Shown here: positions 8,857-18,239 of the stretch, piece after piece
Numbering within the stretch: the first letter of the stretch is position 1
Layout of the letters: every line of letters starts with the position of its first letter
Source: an uncultured Erythrobacter sp.
Lineage (GTDB): Bacteria > Pseudomonadota > Alphaproteobacteria > Sphingomonadales > Sphingomonadaceae
Direction of reading: 5' to 3'
DNA: 64,000 nucleotides
NCBI RefSeq assembly: GCF_947499705.1
Contig: NZ_CANMPJ010000001.1
Coordinates: forward strand, 469,501 to 533,500
The notes under the pieces: generated by a model
Databases searched by the model: none
Told to the model about the DNA's origin: nothing
Seen by the model: only the letters and a program-made list of their open reading frames with translations
Made by a program: the position numbers and the translations under genes

Positions 8857-9246
8857 ATGGCCACCATCAACCCGTCTGACCGCTCCGACGAGCAGCAGCG
8901 CGAAGCCGAGCGCGACGGCGCGCCGCTCGGCGGAACCCGAGCCGAAGCCATGCAGCGCCTGCAAGTCGGCCTGTTCGGTCTGTTCAGTATGGTTCTGGTC
9001 GTGGGTGTCGCGAACATCGTCTACAACCGCGCGCAGCAGACCGAAGACAGCGCCGTACCCGAGGCTGCACCGACCACCGAGCCAACCGAAGCACCGCCGC
9101 AGCGTGATCCACTGGTCGACGCCGGTATCCTGCCCGATGTGACGACAGAGCCCGAGGCTGAAGAAGAGGCGACGACCGTTCCGGATGTCCCGGCGACCGA
9201 GGACACCGATCTGGAAGCCTCCAACGATGATCCGAAAGATCCGTAA
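8857..9246 (+). CDS. Small single-pass membrane protein, uncharacterised
   Basis: A 129-residue protein with a charged N-terminus, one membrane helix (about residues 34-55, LQVGLFGLFSMVLVVGVANIVY) and an acidic, Thr/Pro/Glu-rich tail that is probably disordered. I do not recognise a family. The tail composition suggests a periplasmic or cytoplasmic spacer. Its 3' end overlaps the start of the following lipoprotein gene by 20 bases, so the two are likely cotranslated. The overlap and orientation support a real gene despite the low-complexity sequence. Confidence 0.7.
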   Translation: MATINPSDRSDEQQREAERDGAPLGGTRAEAMQRLQVGLFGLFSMVLVVGVANIVYNRAQQTEDSAVPEAAPTTEPTEAPPQRDPLVDAGILPDVTTEPEAEEEATTVPDVPATEDTDLEASNDDPKDP

Positions 9247-10027
9247 GGTAACACTTGCCGCGCTGGCCGTATTGACGCTTTCTGCGTGTGACGAGACGCG
9301 CGATTGCGGTGGCGCGCCGGCTCAGAAAACCGAGATAGAAGGCGATTTGCCTAAGTTGGGGTTGATGACCAGCTTGCCGATCTACTGGTCGCTGGATGCA
9401 GACATTGCGAACCTGGCGCAGGGCAATGGCGAGAAGCCGTGGCAGCGCCAATTGCTCGAAAAGCAGTTCAAACTCGTTCCACTCGATACGCTGACGCCAA
9501 TTCCAGGATTTTCCCCGGACGAACCCGAAACCGATCCGCTCGCCGGACTCGACCGGCTCGCAGTGATACAGCCGCGCGGCCTTTCCCCAGCGGACAATGT
9601 TGCACTGGATGAGTGGGTTCGTGCTGGCGGGCATTTGCTGATCGCGCTCGATCCGATGCTGACAGGAGATTACGACCTACCCTTGGGTGACCCGCGCCGA
9701 CCGGTCGATATGGCGATGGTTCCGCCGGTTGTGTCGCGCTGGGGACTGGCGGGGGGAGTGAATCTAGGTCAGCCCAGAAAGGTGTCCTATGCGCAGTTGC
9801 CAAGCGGCTCGGTACCGCTCCTGATGTGGGGTGAGAGCCGTGTTGTTGTCGTGGATGGAGGCCTGAATGGCTGCCGGACGCACGAGAGCCTTGCTTTGGC
9901 ACACTGCGACAATGTCGGAGAGGGGACCGTCACCTACCTTCATGATGCGGCAGTGTTCGAGCACGAAGAGCTTGTTGGAGAAAACGGAGAAGGGGTGAAG
10001 GCCCTTCTGAATTTTGCCTTCCAATGA
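9227..10027 (+). CDS. Putative lipoprotein with GldG/ABC-associated-like domain
   Basis: A 266-residue protein with a lipoprotein signal peptide (MIRKIRKVTLAALAVLTLSAC, lipobox LSAC). The mature part contains LGLMTSLPIYW near residue 42 and DEWVRAGGHLLIALDPML near 130, resembling the glutamine-amidotransferase-like domain of GldG and related ABC-associated periplasmic proteins. The resemblance is from motif memory and is tentative. The frame is open upstream to 9185, but the signal peptide fixes the start at the ATG at 9227, inside the end of the preceding gene. Confidence 0.72.
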   Translation: MIRKIRKVTLAALAVLTLSACDETRDCGGAPAQKTEIEGDLPKLGLMTSLPIYWSLDADIANLAQGNGEKPWQRQLLEKQFKLVPLDTLTPIPGFSPDEPETDPLAGLDRLAVIQPRGLSPADNVALDEWVRAGGHLLIALDPMLTGDYDLPLGDPRRPVDMAMVPPVVSRWGLAGGVNLGQPRKVSYAQLPSGSVPLLMWGESRVVVVDGGLNGCRTHESLALAHCDNVGEGTVTYLHDAAVFEHEELVGENGEGVKALLNFAFQ

Positions 10028-10171
10028 GTCGCTCATCGGGGAAATCACGGGAAAACGCCGCGCGACTCCGGGGAAAATACGGGCCGCAAAGGGATTCGCA
10101 CGCAAAAACAGGCAATTGGCGGGGCAAGTTCACTCCCGGCTTGGCATCAGCCTGCCGAATTCCGGGGAATC
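10026..10171. promoter_or_regulatory. Cluster of four GANTC (CcrM-type) sites upstream of mraZ
   Basis: GAGTC at 10026-10030, GACTC at 10064-10068, GATTC at 10093-10097 and GAATC at 10167-10171 lie within 146 bases. GANTC is the target of the alphaproteobacterial cell-cycle methyltransferase CcrM. The first overlaps the end of the lipoprotein gene. The rest of the 10028-10420 gap holds a promoter candidate, a structured leader and no gene. Confidence 0.45.
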
Positions 10172-10238
10172 GACTGAGAGTGAAATCGCTATAAAACAAC
10201 ATTTTACCGCTTAATCCCTAGATTTCCCGCAAAAACCC

Positions 10239-10267
10239 TTGCCATCCCGCTCTCATCCCGGATATGT
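10239..10267 (+). promoter_or_regulatory. Candidate promoter of the mraZ-led division cluster
   Basis: TTGCCA (10239-10244) and ATATGT (10262-10267) are separated by exactly 17 bases, an acceptable sigma-70-like pair, about 150 bases before the mraZ start. A TATAAA-like box also occurs near 10190. This is read by eye and unproven. Confidence 0.4.
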
Positions 10268-10304
10268 CCGGCTTCCATCAGACATGCCTGTTTGTGTCGC
10301 GTCG

Positions 10305-10351
10305 CCCATCTGGGTTGGCGCGCTGCTCCCGCTCGCGCGGGCGCAGATGGG
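10305..10351 (+). other. Nested inverted repeat in the mraZ leader
   Basis: CCCATCTG (10305-10312) pairs with CAGATGGG (10344-10351), and inside the loop lies a second stem, CCGC...GCGG, around 10329-10340. It sits between the candidate promoter and mraZ and has no following T run, so it is not an obvious terminator. It could be a structured leader or protein-binding site. Confidence 0.5.
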
Positions 10352-10420
10352 GAAGGCGTGTCCGGTGTGGGATGTCGGCGGGATATTTCGCCGAGACGGG
10401 ACTGAAGGGGATGAAAGCGC

Positions 10421-10948
10421 GTGTCAGCGTTTGGAGGATATAGTGGACAAGCCTATTCGCCCGCCGGCGATAAGGGCCGCTTTGTCCTGCCTCCTGCCTT
10501 CCGCAAGGCGGTGAAAGACAGCTCCGCCAACAACAAGATTCTTTGCCTCGCTGCGCATGACCGGTTCGATTGCCTCGTCGGCTTTGGCCTGTCGCGCACC
10601 GAGAAACTGCACCAGCAGCTCGACCGCGAAGAAGAGCGCGCGATTCGCCTTCAGCAGGACGATTTCGACCGCGAAGTGCGTGCACAGCAGCTGTTCGGCT
10701 TCGAGCAATTGCCGTTCGATGACAGCGGGCGGTTTGTGATGCCTGACCATTTGCGCGATCTCGGCAAGATCGATGCTGGCCTGTATTTTCAAGGCGCAGG
10801 CGATTTCTTCTTTGTTTGGAACCCTGAAGAGCTCGGCCGGATGGACGCCGCCTGGAAAGGCGCTCAGGCGACCTGCGCCAAGCTTGTTGCCGAGGCGAAC
10901 GTCAAAGCCGCCCAAAAGGGATCAGGCAAAAAAGGGGGGGCGAAATGA
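10421..10948 (+). CDS. mraZ: Transcriptional regulator/nucleoid-binding MraZ
   Basis: A 175-residue MraZ, the dimer-of-AbrB-like-domains protein that binds the promoter of its own division cluster. Two SpoVT/AbrB-like halves are visible: [20 protein letters not shown] near residue 12 and [18 protein letters not shown] near residue 97. The start is a GTG with AAGGGG about 9 bases upstream; no in-frame ATG is suitably placed. The C-terminus carries a Lys-rich tail ([11 protein letters not shown]). It overlaps rsmH by 4 bases (ATGA). Autoregulation is likely from family knowledge, but clean TGGGN operator repeats are not obvious upstream. Confidence 0.92.
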   Translation: MSAFGGYSGQAYSPAGDKGRFVLPPAFRKAVKDSSANNKILCLAAHDRFDCLVGFGLSRTEKLHQQLDREEERAIRLQQDDFDREVRAQQLFGFEQLPFDDSGRFVMPDHLRDLGKIDAGLYFQGAGDFFFVWNPEELGRMDAAWKGAQATCAKLVAEANVKAAQKGSGKKGGAK

Positions 10949-11883
10949 ACGCTCCCCACGTTCCTGTCCTGCTTGATGAAGTGGTTGCGGCAATGGCTCC
11001 GCAGCCCGGAATGGGCATCGTCGATGCGACCTTCGGAGCTGGCGGTTATTCGACCGCGCTGCTCGAAGCGGGCGCGCGCGTCTATGCCTTCGACCGCGAT
11101 CCCACAGCGATCCGCGATGGTGCCGCTTTGGCTGCGCGCTTCGAAGGACAGCTAACGCTGCATCAAGTGCGTTTTGCTGCCATGGCCGACGAGTTGAATG
11201 CGCTCGGCGTCCAGAGTGTCGATGCTGTTGTCATGGATATCGGTGTCTCGTCGATGCAGCTCGATCAGGGTGAGCGCGGATTTGCGTTCTCGCATGACGG
11301 CCCGCTCGACATGCGCATGAGCCAGGACGGCGAGAGCGCGGCGGACTTTCTCAATTCCGCCGACGAAGCCGCGATTGCCGATGTGCTCTACGAATACGGC
11401 GAAGAGCGTCAGTCGCGCCGCGTTGCAAGGGCGATTGTGGCTGCGCGCCCGCTTGAGACGACCAGCGAACTCGCTCGGATCGTGCGCAAGGCGCTCGGCC
11501 ACAAACCGCACGACAAAAAAGATCCTGCGACCCGCACATTCCAGGCGGTGCGCATCCACGTGAACGATGAGCTGGGCGAACTGCGTGCGGGTCTTGCTGC
11601 TGCCGAAGCTCTGCTGCGCGAAGGTGGTGTTCTGGCGGTGGTCAGCTTTCACAGCCTCGAGGACCGGATCGTGAAGCGCTTCCTGAAAGAAGCCTCGGGC
11701 GCCGGTCGGGCTGTTTCGCGGCATCTGCCCGGTGAAATTGCCGGTCCGCCACCAACGTTTGCCAAGGTCTCAAAGGCCATTCGTCCGAGCGACGAAGAAG
11801 TCGCGCGTAACCCGCGCGCGCGGTCATCGATCCTGCGTCACGCAGTTCGCACCGCCGCTCCAGCAGGAAAGGGTGCAGCATGA
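10945..11883 (+). CDS. rsmH: 16S rRNA (cytosine-1402-N4)-methyltransferase
   Basis: This 312-residue protein (MraW) methylates N4 of C1402 in 16S rRNA. It begins with the family signature [10 protein letters not shown], has the SAM-binding segment [11 protein letters not shown] near residue 27, and carries the conserved [10 protein letters not shown] near 97, [14 protein letters not shown] near 200 and [13 protein letters not shown] near 235. Length matches the family. It lies second in the division cluster, overlapping both neighbours by 4 bases. Confidence 0.96.
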   Translation: MNAPHVPVLLDEVVAAMAPQPGMGIVDATFGAGGYSTALLEAGARVYAFDRDPTAIRDGAALAARFEGQLTLHQVRFAAMADELNALGVQSVDAVVMDIGVSSMQLDQGERGFAFSHDGPLDMRMSQDGESAADFLNSADEAAIADVLYEYGEERQSRRVARAIVAARPLETTSELARIVRKALGHKPHDKKDPATRTFQAVRIHVNDELGELRAGLAAAEALLREGGVLAVVSFHSLEDRIVKRFLKEASGAGRAVSRHLPGEIAGPPPTFAKVSKAIRPSDEEVARNPRARSSILRHAVRTAAPAGKGAA

Positions 11884-12440
11884 TTGTCAACGGTTCACGC
11901 ATGCGCCAGATCGGCTGGCTCGCGTCCCTCGGCCTGTGCCTCGGCATCTTTATGGTGCTGAGCTTCAATGTGCACGCGGTGAAGAGCGAAGTGCTGCTCG
12001 CCGAGCGCAAAATTGTGTCACTCGAGCGTGAAACGCTGCTGCTCGAAACCGAATTCCAGACCCGCGCCAGCCAGCGCCAGCTTGCGAACTGGAATGCGGT
12101 CGAATTCGGCTATGAGGCGCCGCGCGCCGATCAATACATCGATGGCCAGCGCCAGCTCGCCAGCCTCGGACAGCCGCAGGCGCCTGGAGCGCCAGCGCCG
12201 ATCCGCGTGGCGCGCGCCGACACGGGTGATGACAGCGTGCCGATGCCTGCCATTGACATGGTTTCGCCCCTGACCGGAGAGCCGATCACGCTTGCCTCCG
12301 CCAATATCGAAGTCGATGCGGCAGAGACTTTCACCGACGCGTTTGGCGATTTTCTCGTCGAAGCATCACCCATTCGTGCGGCTCAGGCGCAGACATTGAT
12401 CCCCGACGCTACAGCGCTGACCGACGAGGCGAGTGAATGA
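11880..12440 (+). CDS. ftsL: Cell division protein FtsL-like
   Basis: A 186-residue bitopic protein with a membrane helix at about residues 11-28 ([19 protein letters not shown]) and a coiled-coil-prone stretch after it ([29 protein letters not shown]). This is the FtsL layout, and the position between rsmH and ftsI is the standard ftsL slot. In the divisome FtsL bridges FtsQ/FtsB to FtsW/FtsI. Sequence conservation in the family is poor, so the call rests on topology and synteny. The long, Asp/Ala-rich C-terminal tail is typical for alphaproteobacteria. Confidence 0.85.
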   Translation: MIVNGSRMRQIGWLASLGLCLGIFMVLSFNVHAVKSEVLLAERKIVSLERETLLLETEFQTRASQRQLANWNAVEFGYEAPRADQYIDGQRQLASLGQPQAPGAPAPIRVARADTGDDSVPMPAIDMVSPLTGEPITLASANIEVDAAETFTDAFGDFLVEASPIRAAQAQTLIPDATALTDEASE

Positions 12441-14155
12441 CGGCCTATGCCGCGCAGGCGGCTGTGCCGCTCGGGCGCGTCCAGCTGGTTCATCTGCGCT
12501 ACCAATCATTGCTGACCGCGCGCTGGCGCGTTCTGTGGATCGCCATCATCTTCGCTGCTGTGGCGGCGGCTGCGGTGCTGCGCATCGCGGTGCTCGGCTT
12601 TGTTGGCGGCACGCCTGATCGCGGCAGCCTTGCCGAGCAATTGCTGCCTCCGCGCGGGGAGATCACCGACCGCAATGGCGCGCCGCTAGCGCGTGCGTTT
12701 CCGGCCTATGCGATGTGGTTCGATCCCGAAGCGATGGGCGATAACGGTTCGCCGCTCGTGCGTTCTCCGCAGGATGTCGCGGCTCAGCTTAATGCGATTT
12801 TTCCCGATATGGAAACGGCGAAGACGGCGCAGCGCCTGGCCTCGGGCCGCGCTGGCTATCTGCGTCGCCGCGTCCTTCCTGAAGAAGCCAACAAGGTCTT
12901 TGAACTGGGCGAGATTGCGCTGCAATTCCCGCGCGAAAATGATCGCCACTATCCGCAAGGCTCCCTCGCCGCGCACGTGCTTGGCTATGTCGTCGAAGGC
13001 GAAGGCGGACGGCTCGGCATGGAAGAAGTGCTGAACGATCAGCTCCGCGATCCCGAACTGCGTGCGGACTCCGTCGCGCTGTCCATCGACGTTCGGGTGC
13101 AGGGCGCGCTGGAAGAAGAGTTGCGGCGCGGCATGCTGGCGACCGACGCAATCGGGGCGGCGGGCATCGTGCTGGATGTCGATACTGGTGAAGTGATGGC
13201 GCTTGCCTCGCTACCCGAATTCGATCCCAACGTGGTCGGCGCGCAGGGTGCCCCAAACGAATTCAACCGCGCCACAAACGGGGTCTACGAGCTCGGATCG
13301 ACGTTCAAGCCGCTAACAGTTGCAGCGGCGATTGACGCGGGCGTGGTGCGCAACCTTTCGAAGCAATGGGACGCGAGCACAGTCGAGGTCGGCAATCGGA
13401 AGATCCGCGATCTGCATCCCAAGGGCAACACGCTCAATGTGCCTCAGGCGCTGGTCTATTCGTCCAACACCGTGACCGCGCGCGTGGCCGATCAGCTCGG
13501 CTCGGAACGATTGCAGCAGATGCTGCTCGACCTAGGCATGGACAAGCGTCCGTTCATCGAGCTGCCAGCGCGCGGCAAACCGCTATGGCCGCAGGATGCG
13601 GACAATCGCCACACCAATATGGTGATCGGCTATGGCCACAGTCTCTCGGTTACGCCTTTACATCTCGCCAGCGCCTACGCGGCAATGGTCAACGGAGGAA
13701 TCTGGCGTCCGACAACCTTGCGTAAACTCGATGCCGAAGATGTTCCGCGTGGTAAGCGTGTTTTCAAAGCGTCGACGTCGGCGCGGATGCGGCAGATGCT
13801 GCGGATGATCTCGCTCTACGGGACGGGGCGCAGCGCCGATGCCAAGGGCTTCCGCGTCGGCGGCAAAACCGGTTCGGCGGAGAAACCGCGCAGAGGCGGC
13901 TATTCCAAAACCGCTCTGATCACGACCTTCGCAGCTGCGTTCCCGATGGATCGCCCACGCTATGTCGTGGTCGCGATGCTCGATGAACCGCGCGGGACGC
14001 TCGCAAGTTCCTTCCAGCGCACGGCGGCGTTCAACGCCGGTCCGGTAGTCGGACGGCTGGTGCCACGGATCGGGCCTATGCTTGGCGTGCGGCCTGACAA
14101 TCGCCGCGATGTCGATATCAGCGATCTCAGATATTTGGTTGAGGGACGCAAATGA
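12437..14155 (+). CDS. ftsI: Peptidoglycan transpeptidase FtsI (PBP3)
   Basis: A 572-residue class B penicillin-binding protein that cross-links septal peptidoglycan. One membrane anchor occurs at about residues 31-55; the non-catalytic pedestal follows (LLPPRGEITDRNGAPLAR). The transpeptidase motifs are all present: STFK with nucleophile Ser288, SSN at 342-344 and KTGS starting at Lys477. It overlaps ftsL and murE by 4 bases each. Its partner glycosyltransferase FtsW is encoded in the same cluster. Confidence 0.96.
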   Translation: MTAYAAQAAVPLGRVQLVHLRYQSLLTARWRVLWIAIIFAAVAAAAVLRIAVLGFVGGTPDRGSLAEQLLPPRGEITDRNGAPLARAFPAYAMWFDPEAMGDNGSPLVRSPQDVAAQLNAIFPDMETAKTAQRLASGRAGYLRRRVLPEEANKVFELGEIALQFPRENDRHYPQGSLAAHVLGYVVEGEGGRLGMEEVLNDQLRDPELRADSVALSIDVRVQGALEEELRRGMLATDAIGAAGIVLDVDTGEVMALASLPEFDPNVVGAQGAPNEFNRATNGVYELGSTFKPLTVAAAIDAGVVRNLSKQWDASTVEVGNRKIRDLHPKGNTLNVPQALVYSSNTVTARVADQLGSERLQQMLLDLGMDKRPFIELPARGKPLWPQDADNRHTNMVIGYGHSLSVTPLHLASAYAAMVNGGIWRPTTLRKLDAEDVPRGKRVFKASTSARMRQMLRMISLYGTGRSADAKGFRVGGKTGSAEKPRRGGYSKTALITTFAAAFPMDRPRYVVVAMLDEPRGTLASSFQRTAAFNAGPVVGRLVPRIGPMLGVRPDNRRDVDISDLRYLVEGRK

Positions 14156-15672
14156 AGCTCGCGGGGCTGGCCGAGCGCGCGGGGGTGGCCTGTCCGGATG
14201 CAGAGGATGCGACCGTAACGGGCTTCGCTATCGATCATCGCAAGGTCGCGCCTGGCACAGTGTTCGGTGCGTTTCGCGGCGCGAAGTTCAATGCCGAGGA
14301 TTTTATCCCGGCTGCCATCGAGTCCGGTGCGGTAGCGGTCGTGACTAGGCCGGACGTGCCCGTCAAAGGCGCAGTGCGTATTGCGAGCGAAGAGCCGCGC
14401 CGGACCTTCGCTATGCTTGCCGCGCAGTTCTTCACGCCTGTGCCGGAAATGCTGGTTGCGGTCACTGGAACCAACGGCAAGACTTCGACCGCCGAGATGA
14501 CGCGCCAGATCTGGCGCATGTGCGGGGAACGGGCTGCCAGCATCGGAACGCTCGGGGTAACCACGCCTGACGGCAGTATCTCAACCGGCCTGACCACGCC
14601 CGATATCGTAACGTTCCTTAGTAATATGAGTGGCTTGGCGCGCGAGGGCGTGACCCATGTCGCCTATGAGGCGTCGAGTCACGGTCTCTCGCAATACCGC
14701 AACGAAGGGCTGCGCGTATCCGCCTGCGCCTTCACCAATTTCAGCCGCGACCATCTCGATTACCACGGTACGATGGACGAGTATTTCGCGGCCAAGATGC
14801 GCCTGTTCGACGAAGTCGTCGAGCGAGGCGCGCCAGCCATCATCTGGGACGGCGGGGAAATATGCGAGTGGACCCGCCGCGCCATCGAGCACGCAATTTC
14901 CCAAGACTTGCGTGTTCGGACAGTGGGCGAGCGAGGCGAGTTCCTCCGCCTCGCCGCCCGCGAGGCGACCCCGCTGGGGCAGACGATCAAGATCGAACAT
15001 GAGGGTTGGGAACGAACCATCAAGCTGCCGCTCATCGGTGCCTATCAGGCGGCGAATGCACTGTGCGCGGCGGCCTTGGCAATATCGACAGGATCGGAAC
15101 CGGCGCAGGTTTTCGACGCGGTGTCCCGGCTTCAACCGGTGCTCGGGCGCCTTGAACGCGCGGCCATCACTCCCGTCGGTGCTCCGATCTATATCGACTA
15201 TGCGCATACCCCTGATGCCCTCGAAGCGGCCATCGCAGCCCTGCGTCCGCACGTGGATGAGGCGAAAGGCGGTAAGCTGATCGTGGTGTTCGGAGCAGGC
15301 GGTGATCGCGACAAAGGCAAGCGTGGGCCGATGGGAACTGCTGCAGCCTATGGCGCAGAAGTAGTGATTGTGACCGATGACAATCCACGCGGAGAGAAAC
15401 CGAAGAATATCCGTGAGGCGATCTTGCGCGGCCTGGGAGAGATCGATGCGGGTGCTCGGATGGATTCCGGATTCGACATTGGAGACCGGCGAGAAGCGAT
15501 CGCCAAGGCGATCGAACTCGCGGGCGAAAGCGACATCATTCTCGTGGCGGGCAAAGGCCACGAACAGGGACAGATAGTGGGATCTGGAGAGAATATGCGA
15601 GTATTGCCGTTCGACGACGTGCAGGTGGCACGCGAATGCGCTGCTGAATCTGCCAAAGGAGCGAATGCATGA
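14152..15672 (+). CDS. murE: UDP-MurNAc-L-Ala-D-Glu:meso-DAP ligase
   Basis: A 506-residue Mur ligase adding the third stem-peptide residue. The ATP loop is VTGTNGKTSTAEM near residue 105. The substrate-specifying DNPR motif (residues 410-413) indicates meso-diaminopimelate rather than lysine, as expected for a Gram-negative bacterium. The carbamylated-lysine region and GAGGDRDKGKR near 383 are also present. Start ATG overlaps ftsI by 4 bases; stop overlaps murF. Confidence 0.96.
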   Translation: MKLAGLAERAGVACPDAEDATVTGFAIDHRKVAPGTVFGAFRGAKFNAEDFIPAAIESGAVAVVTRPDVPVKGAVRIASEEPRRTFAMLAAQFFTPVPEMLVAVTGTNGKTSTAEMTRQIWRMCGERAASIGTLGVTTPDGSISTGLTTPDIVTFLSNMSGLAREGVTHVAYEASSHGLSQYRNEGLRVSACAFTNFSRDHLDYHGTMDEYFAAKMRLFDEVVERGAPAIIWDGGEICEWTRRAIEHAISQDLRVRTVGERGEFLRLAAREATPLGQTIKIEHEGWERTIKLPLIGAYQAANALCAAALAISTGSEPAQVFDAVSRLQPVLGRLERAAITPVGAPIYIDYAHTPDALEAAIAALRPHVDEAKGGKLIVVFGAGGDRDKGKRGPMGTAAAYGAEVVIVTDDNPRGEKPKNIREAILRGLGEIDAGARMDSGFDIGDRREAIAKAIELAGESDIILVAGKGHEQGQIVGSGENMRVLPFDDVQVARECAAESAKGANA

Positions 15673-17138
15673 ACGCTCGGGCATTGTTGCAGGGGGCATT
15701 GAAAGCATGGCCGGTCGATCCACGCGATCGACTGCCGTTATCTCTTTGGTACTCCCGCGATATCGAGATCGCCACGGGTGGAACTTCCACGCATCACTTT
15801 CAGGCCGCCGGGGTCGAGATGGACTCCCGCGATGTGCGTCCGGGCGATCTGTTCGTCGCGCTGAAGGGCGAGGCGATGGATGGTCACAAATTCCTGCCGC
15901 AGGCTTTTGCCGCAGGGGCTGTCGCGGCGATCACGGATCGCCCGGTCGATTTCCCGCATGTGCTGGTCAAAGATACGACCAAGGCGCTGCACGATCTGGC
16001 CCACGCCGCGCGCGATCGCGGCGATGCCGTGCGGATCGCTGTTACCGGCTCAGTCGGAAAGACGGGGGTCAAGGAAGCGATCTTCAACGCGCTTGACCGT
16101 GCAAGCCGGGGTGGGGCGCATCGCTCGGTTCGCAGCTACAACAACCATGTCGGCGTTCCGCTCAGCCTCGCACGCCTTCCGGCCCGCGCACGCTACGGTG
16201 TGTTCGAGATGGGTATGAACCATGCGGGCGAGATCGCGCCGCTTGCGGATCACGTCCGGCCCGATGTCGCGCTGATCACAACAATTGCGCCTGCCCATAT
16301 CGAGAACCTCGGCAGCATGGAGGCGATTGCCGACGAGAAATCGCAGATCTTCACCGGACTGGTCGATGGCGGCACCGCAATCATTCCAGCGGACAGCGAA
16401 TACACTGCGCGAATGATCGACCATGCCCGCAAGCTGGGCGTGAAGACCGTAACATTCGGACGCAATGAAGGCGCGGATGTGCGTCTGCTTGACGCGATCC
16501 CCCGCGAGAATGGTGGGTCGTTGGTCACCGCCGATCTGGGCGATCAAAGGCTCTGCTACACCATCGCTGAACCCGGCGAGCACTGGATCACCAATTCGCT
16601 TGGCGTCATGGCGGCAGTTCGCGCGGCTGGCGGAGACTTGGCCGCAGCCGGATTAGCTTTGGCCGAAATGGGCGGGCTGAAAGGACGCGGCGCGCGGTTC
16701 GATATCGAAGTCACTGGCGGCAAGGCGCTGATGGTTGATGAAAGCTACAACGCCAACCCGGCTTCAATGCGCGCGACACTGCGGCAATTGGGTCAAACCC
16801 CCGCACATCGCAGGATCGCAGTGCTGGGCAGTATGAAGGAGCTCGGCGACTTCTCGGCGAAGTTCCACCGTCAGCTTGCCGAACCGATTGCCGAAGCGAA
16901 AATCGACCACGCGATACTAGTCGGGGACGAAATGCGAGACCTTGCGGCAGAATTGGGGAAAGACACTGGCGATTCGCTTGGCATTCCGGGCAGCTTCGCG
17001 CATTGCGAAGGGCCTGCCGAGGCGATCGCGGCGCTCGAGCAATTCGAACTCACCCATGGCGATGCGATACTTGTAAAGGGCTCCAATTCGGTTGGCCTGG
17101 GCAGGCTGGTGTCACATTTTACAAGCGCCCCAGGGTAA
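15669..17138 (+). CDS. murF: UDP-MurNAc-tripeptide:D-Ala-D-Ala ligase
   Basis: A 489-residue Mur ligase that adds D-Ala-D-Ala, completing the UDP-MurNAc-pentapeptide. The P-loop is VTGSVGKTGVKEA near residue 123, with FEMGMNHAGEI near 179 and the C-terminal DESYNANPASMRA near 357, all MurF signatures. Length is in the family range. It overlaps murE by 4 bases and is followed by mraY after 20 bases. Confidence 0.95.
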   Translation: MNARALLQGALKAWPVDPRDRLPLSLWYSRDIEIATGGTSTHHFQAAGVEMDSRDVRPGDLFVALKGEAMDGHKFLPQAFAAGAVAAITDRPVDFPHVLVKDTTKALHDLAHAARDRGDAVRIAVTGSVGKTGVKEAIFNALDRASRGGAHRSVRSYNNHVGVPLSLARLPARARYGVFEMGMNHAGEIAPLADHVRPDVALITTIAPAHIENLGSMEAIADEKSQIFTGLVDGGTAIIPADSEYTARMIDHARKLGVKTVTFGRNEGADVRLLDAIPRENGGSLVTADLGDQRLCYTIAEPGEHWITNSLGVMAAVRAAGGDLAAAGLALAEMGGLKGRGARFDIEVTGGKALMVDESYNANPASMRATLRQLGQTPAHRRIAVLGSMKELGDFSAKFHRQLAEPIAEAKIDHAILVGDEMRDLAAELGKDTGDSLGIPGSFAHCEGPAEAIAALEQFELTHGDAILVKGSNSVGLGRLVSHFTSAPG

Positions 17139-17158
17139 GCGGGGGGCAAGGGATCTGA

Positions 17159-18229
17159 ATGCTCTACCTACTCGCCGAATGGCTGGGCTTTGAAGGCATT
17201 TTCAATCTGGTGCGTTACCAGACCTTTAGGGCTGGAGCGACGCTGGTCACGGCTTTGTTCATTGGCCTGATCATCGGGCCAAAGTTCATCAACCTGCTGC
17301 GCGTTCGGCAGGGCAAGGGGCAGCCGATCCGTGAGGATGGGCCGCAAACGCATCTGGCCAAGCGCGGCACGCCGACGATGGGCGGGCTGATGGTGATCAT
17401 CGCCCTCATCCTGTCGCTGTTCATCTGGATGGACCCGCGCAATCCGCTGGTCTGGGCCTGCATCGCGGTGACGCTCGGCTTTGGCATCATTGGCTTCATG
17501 GACGACTACGACAAGGTTGCGAAGAACAGCCATGCCGGCGTGTCAGGCAAAGTGCGGCTCGCGCTCGAATTCATCGTCGCGGGCGTGGCATCCTACATCA
17601 TTGTCAGCCAGATCAGCACCGATCTGTATGTCCCGTTCTTCTCCGATGTGCAGATCCCGCTCGGGCCGTTCTATTACATCTTTGCCGCGACGATCATCGT
17701 CGGGTTCGGCAACGCGGTAAACCTGACCGACGGGCTTGATGGTCTTGCGATCATGCCGGTGATTATCGCTGCTGGTACATTTGCGATCATCGCGTATCTC
17801 GTCGGGCGCTCCGACTTCAGCGAATATCTCGGCATCCCGCATGTGGTCGGCGCAGGTGAATTGGCGATCTTCTGCGCGGCGATCATGGGCGGGGGCCTCG
17901 CGTTTCTCTGGTTCAACGCACCGCCTGCTGCGGTCTTCATGGGCGACACCGGCTCGCTTGCATTGGGCGGAGCGCTGGGAGCTATCGCCGTCGCGAGCCA
18001 TCACGAGATCGTGCTGCTGATCGTCGGCGGATTGTTCGTGGTCGAAACGGCCAGCGTCATCATTCAGGTTTTCTGGTTCAAGCGGACGGGCAAGCGCGTG
18101 TTCCGCATGGCCCCGATCCATCACCATTTCGAGCAGCTTGGTTGGAGCGAAAGCAAGGTTGTGATCCGGTTCTGGATCATCGCCATTGTGCTGGCGCTGG
18201 CCGGGCTGGCCACGTTGAAAGTGAGGTAA
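17159..18229 (+). CDS. mraY: Phospho-N-acetylmuramoyl-pentapeptide transferase
   Basis: A 356-residue integral membrane enzyme that transfers phospho-MurNAc-pentapeptide to undecaprenyl phosphate, forming lipid I. About ten membrane helices are visible. Catalytic motifs are [12 protein letters not shown] near residue 118, [15 protein letters not shown] near 183 and [12 protein letters not shown] near 260, and the C-terminal MAPIHHHFE loop is intact. AAGGGA lies 6 bases before the ATG. Confidence 0.97.
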   Translation: MLYLLAEWLGFEGIFNLVRYQTFRAGATLVTALFIGLIIGPKFINLLRVRQGKGQPIREDGPQTHLAKRGTPTMGGLMVIIALILSLFIWMDPRNPLVWACIAVTLGFGIIGFMDDYDKVAKNSHAGVSGKVRLALEFIVAGVASYIIVSQISTDLYVPFFSDVQIPLGPFYYIFAATIIVGFGNAVNLTDGLDGLAIMPVIIAAGTFAIIAYLVGRSDFSEYLGIPHVVGAGELAIFCAAIMGGGLAFLWFNAPPAAVFMGDTGSLALGGALGAIAVASHHEIVLLIVGGLFVVETASVIIQVFWFKRTGKRVFRMAPIHHHFEQLGWSESKVVIRFWIIAIVLALAGLATLKVR

Positions 18230-18239
18230 TGCGCACCCG

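Noticed and set aside
8011..8964. A 317-codon minus-strand frame opposite cysK
   Set aside because: cysK is unmistakable on the plus strand; the antisense protein has no recognisable motif.
10340..10385. MraZ-type TGGGN operator repeats before mraZ
   Set aside because: TGGGG at 10348 and TGGGA at 10368 exist, but the expected middle repeat at 10-base spacing is missing, so the match is too weak to annotate.
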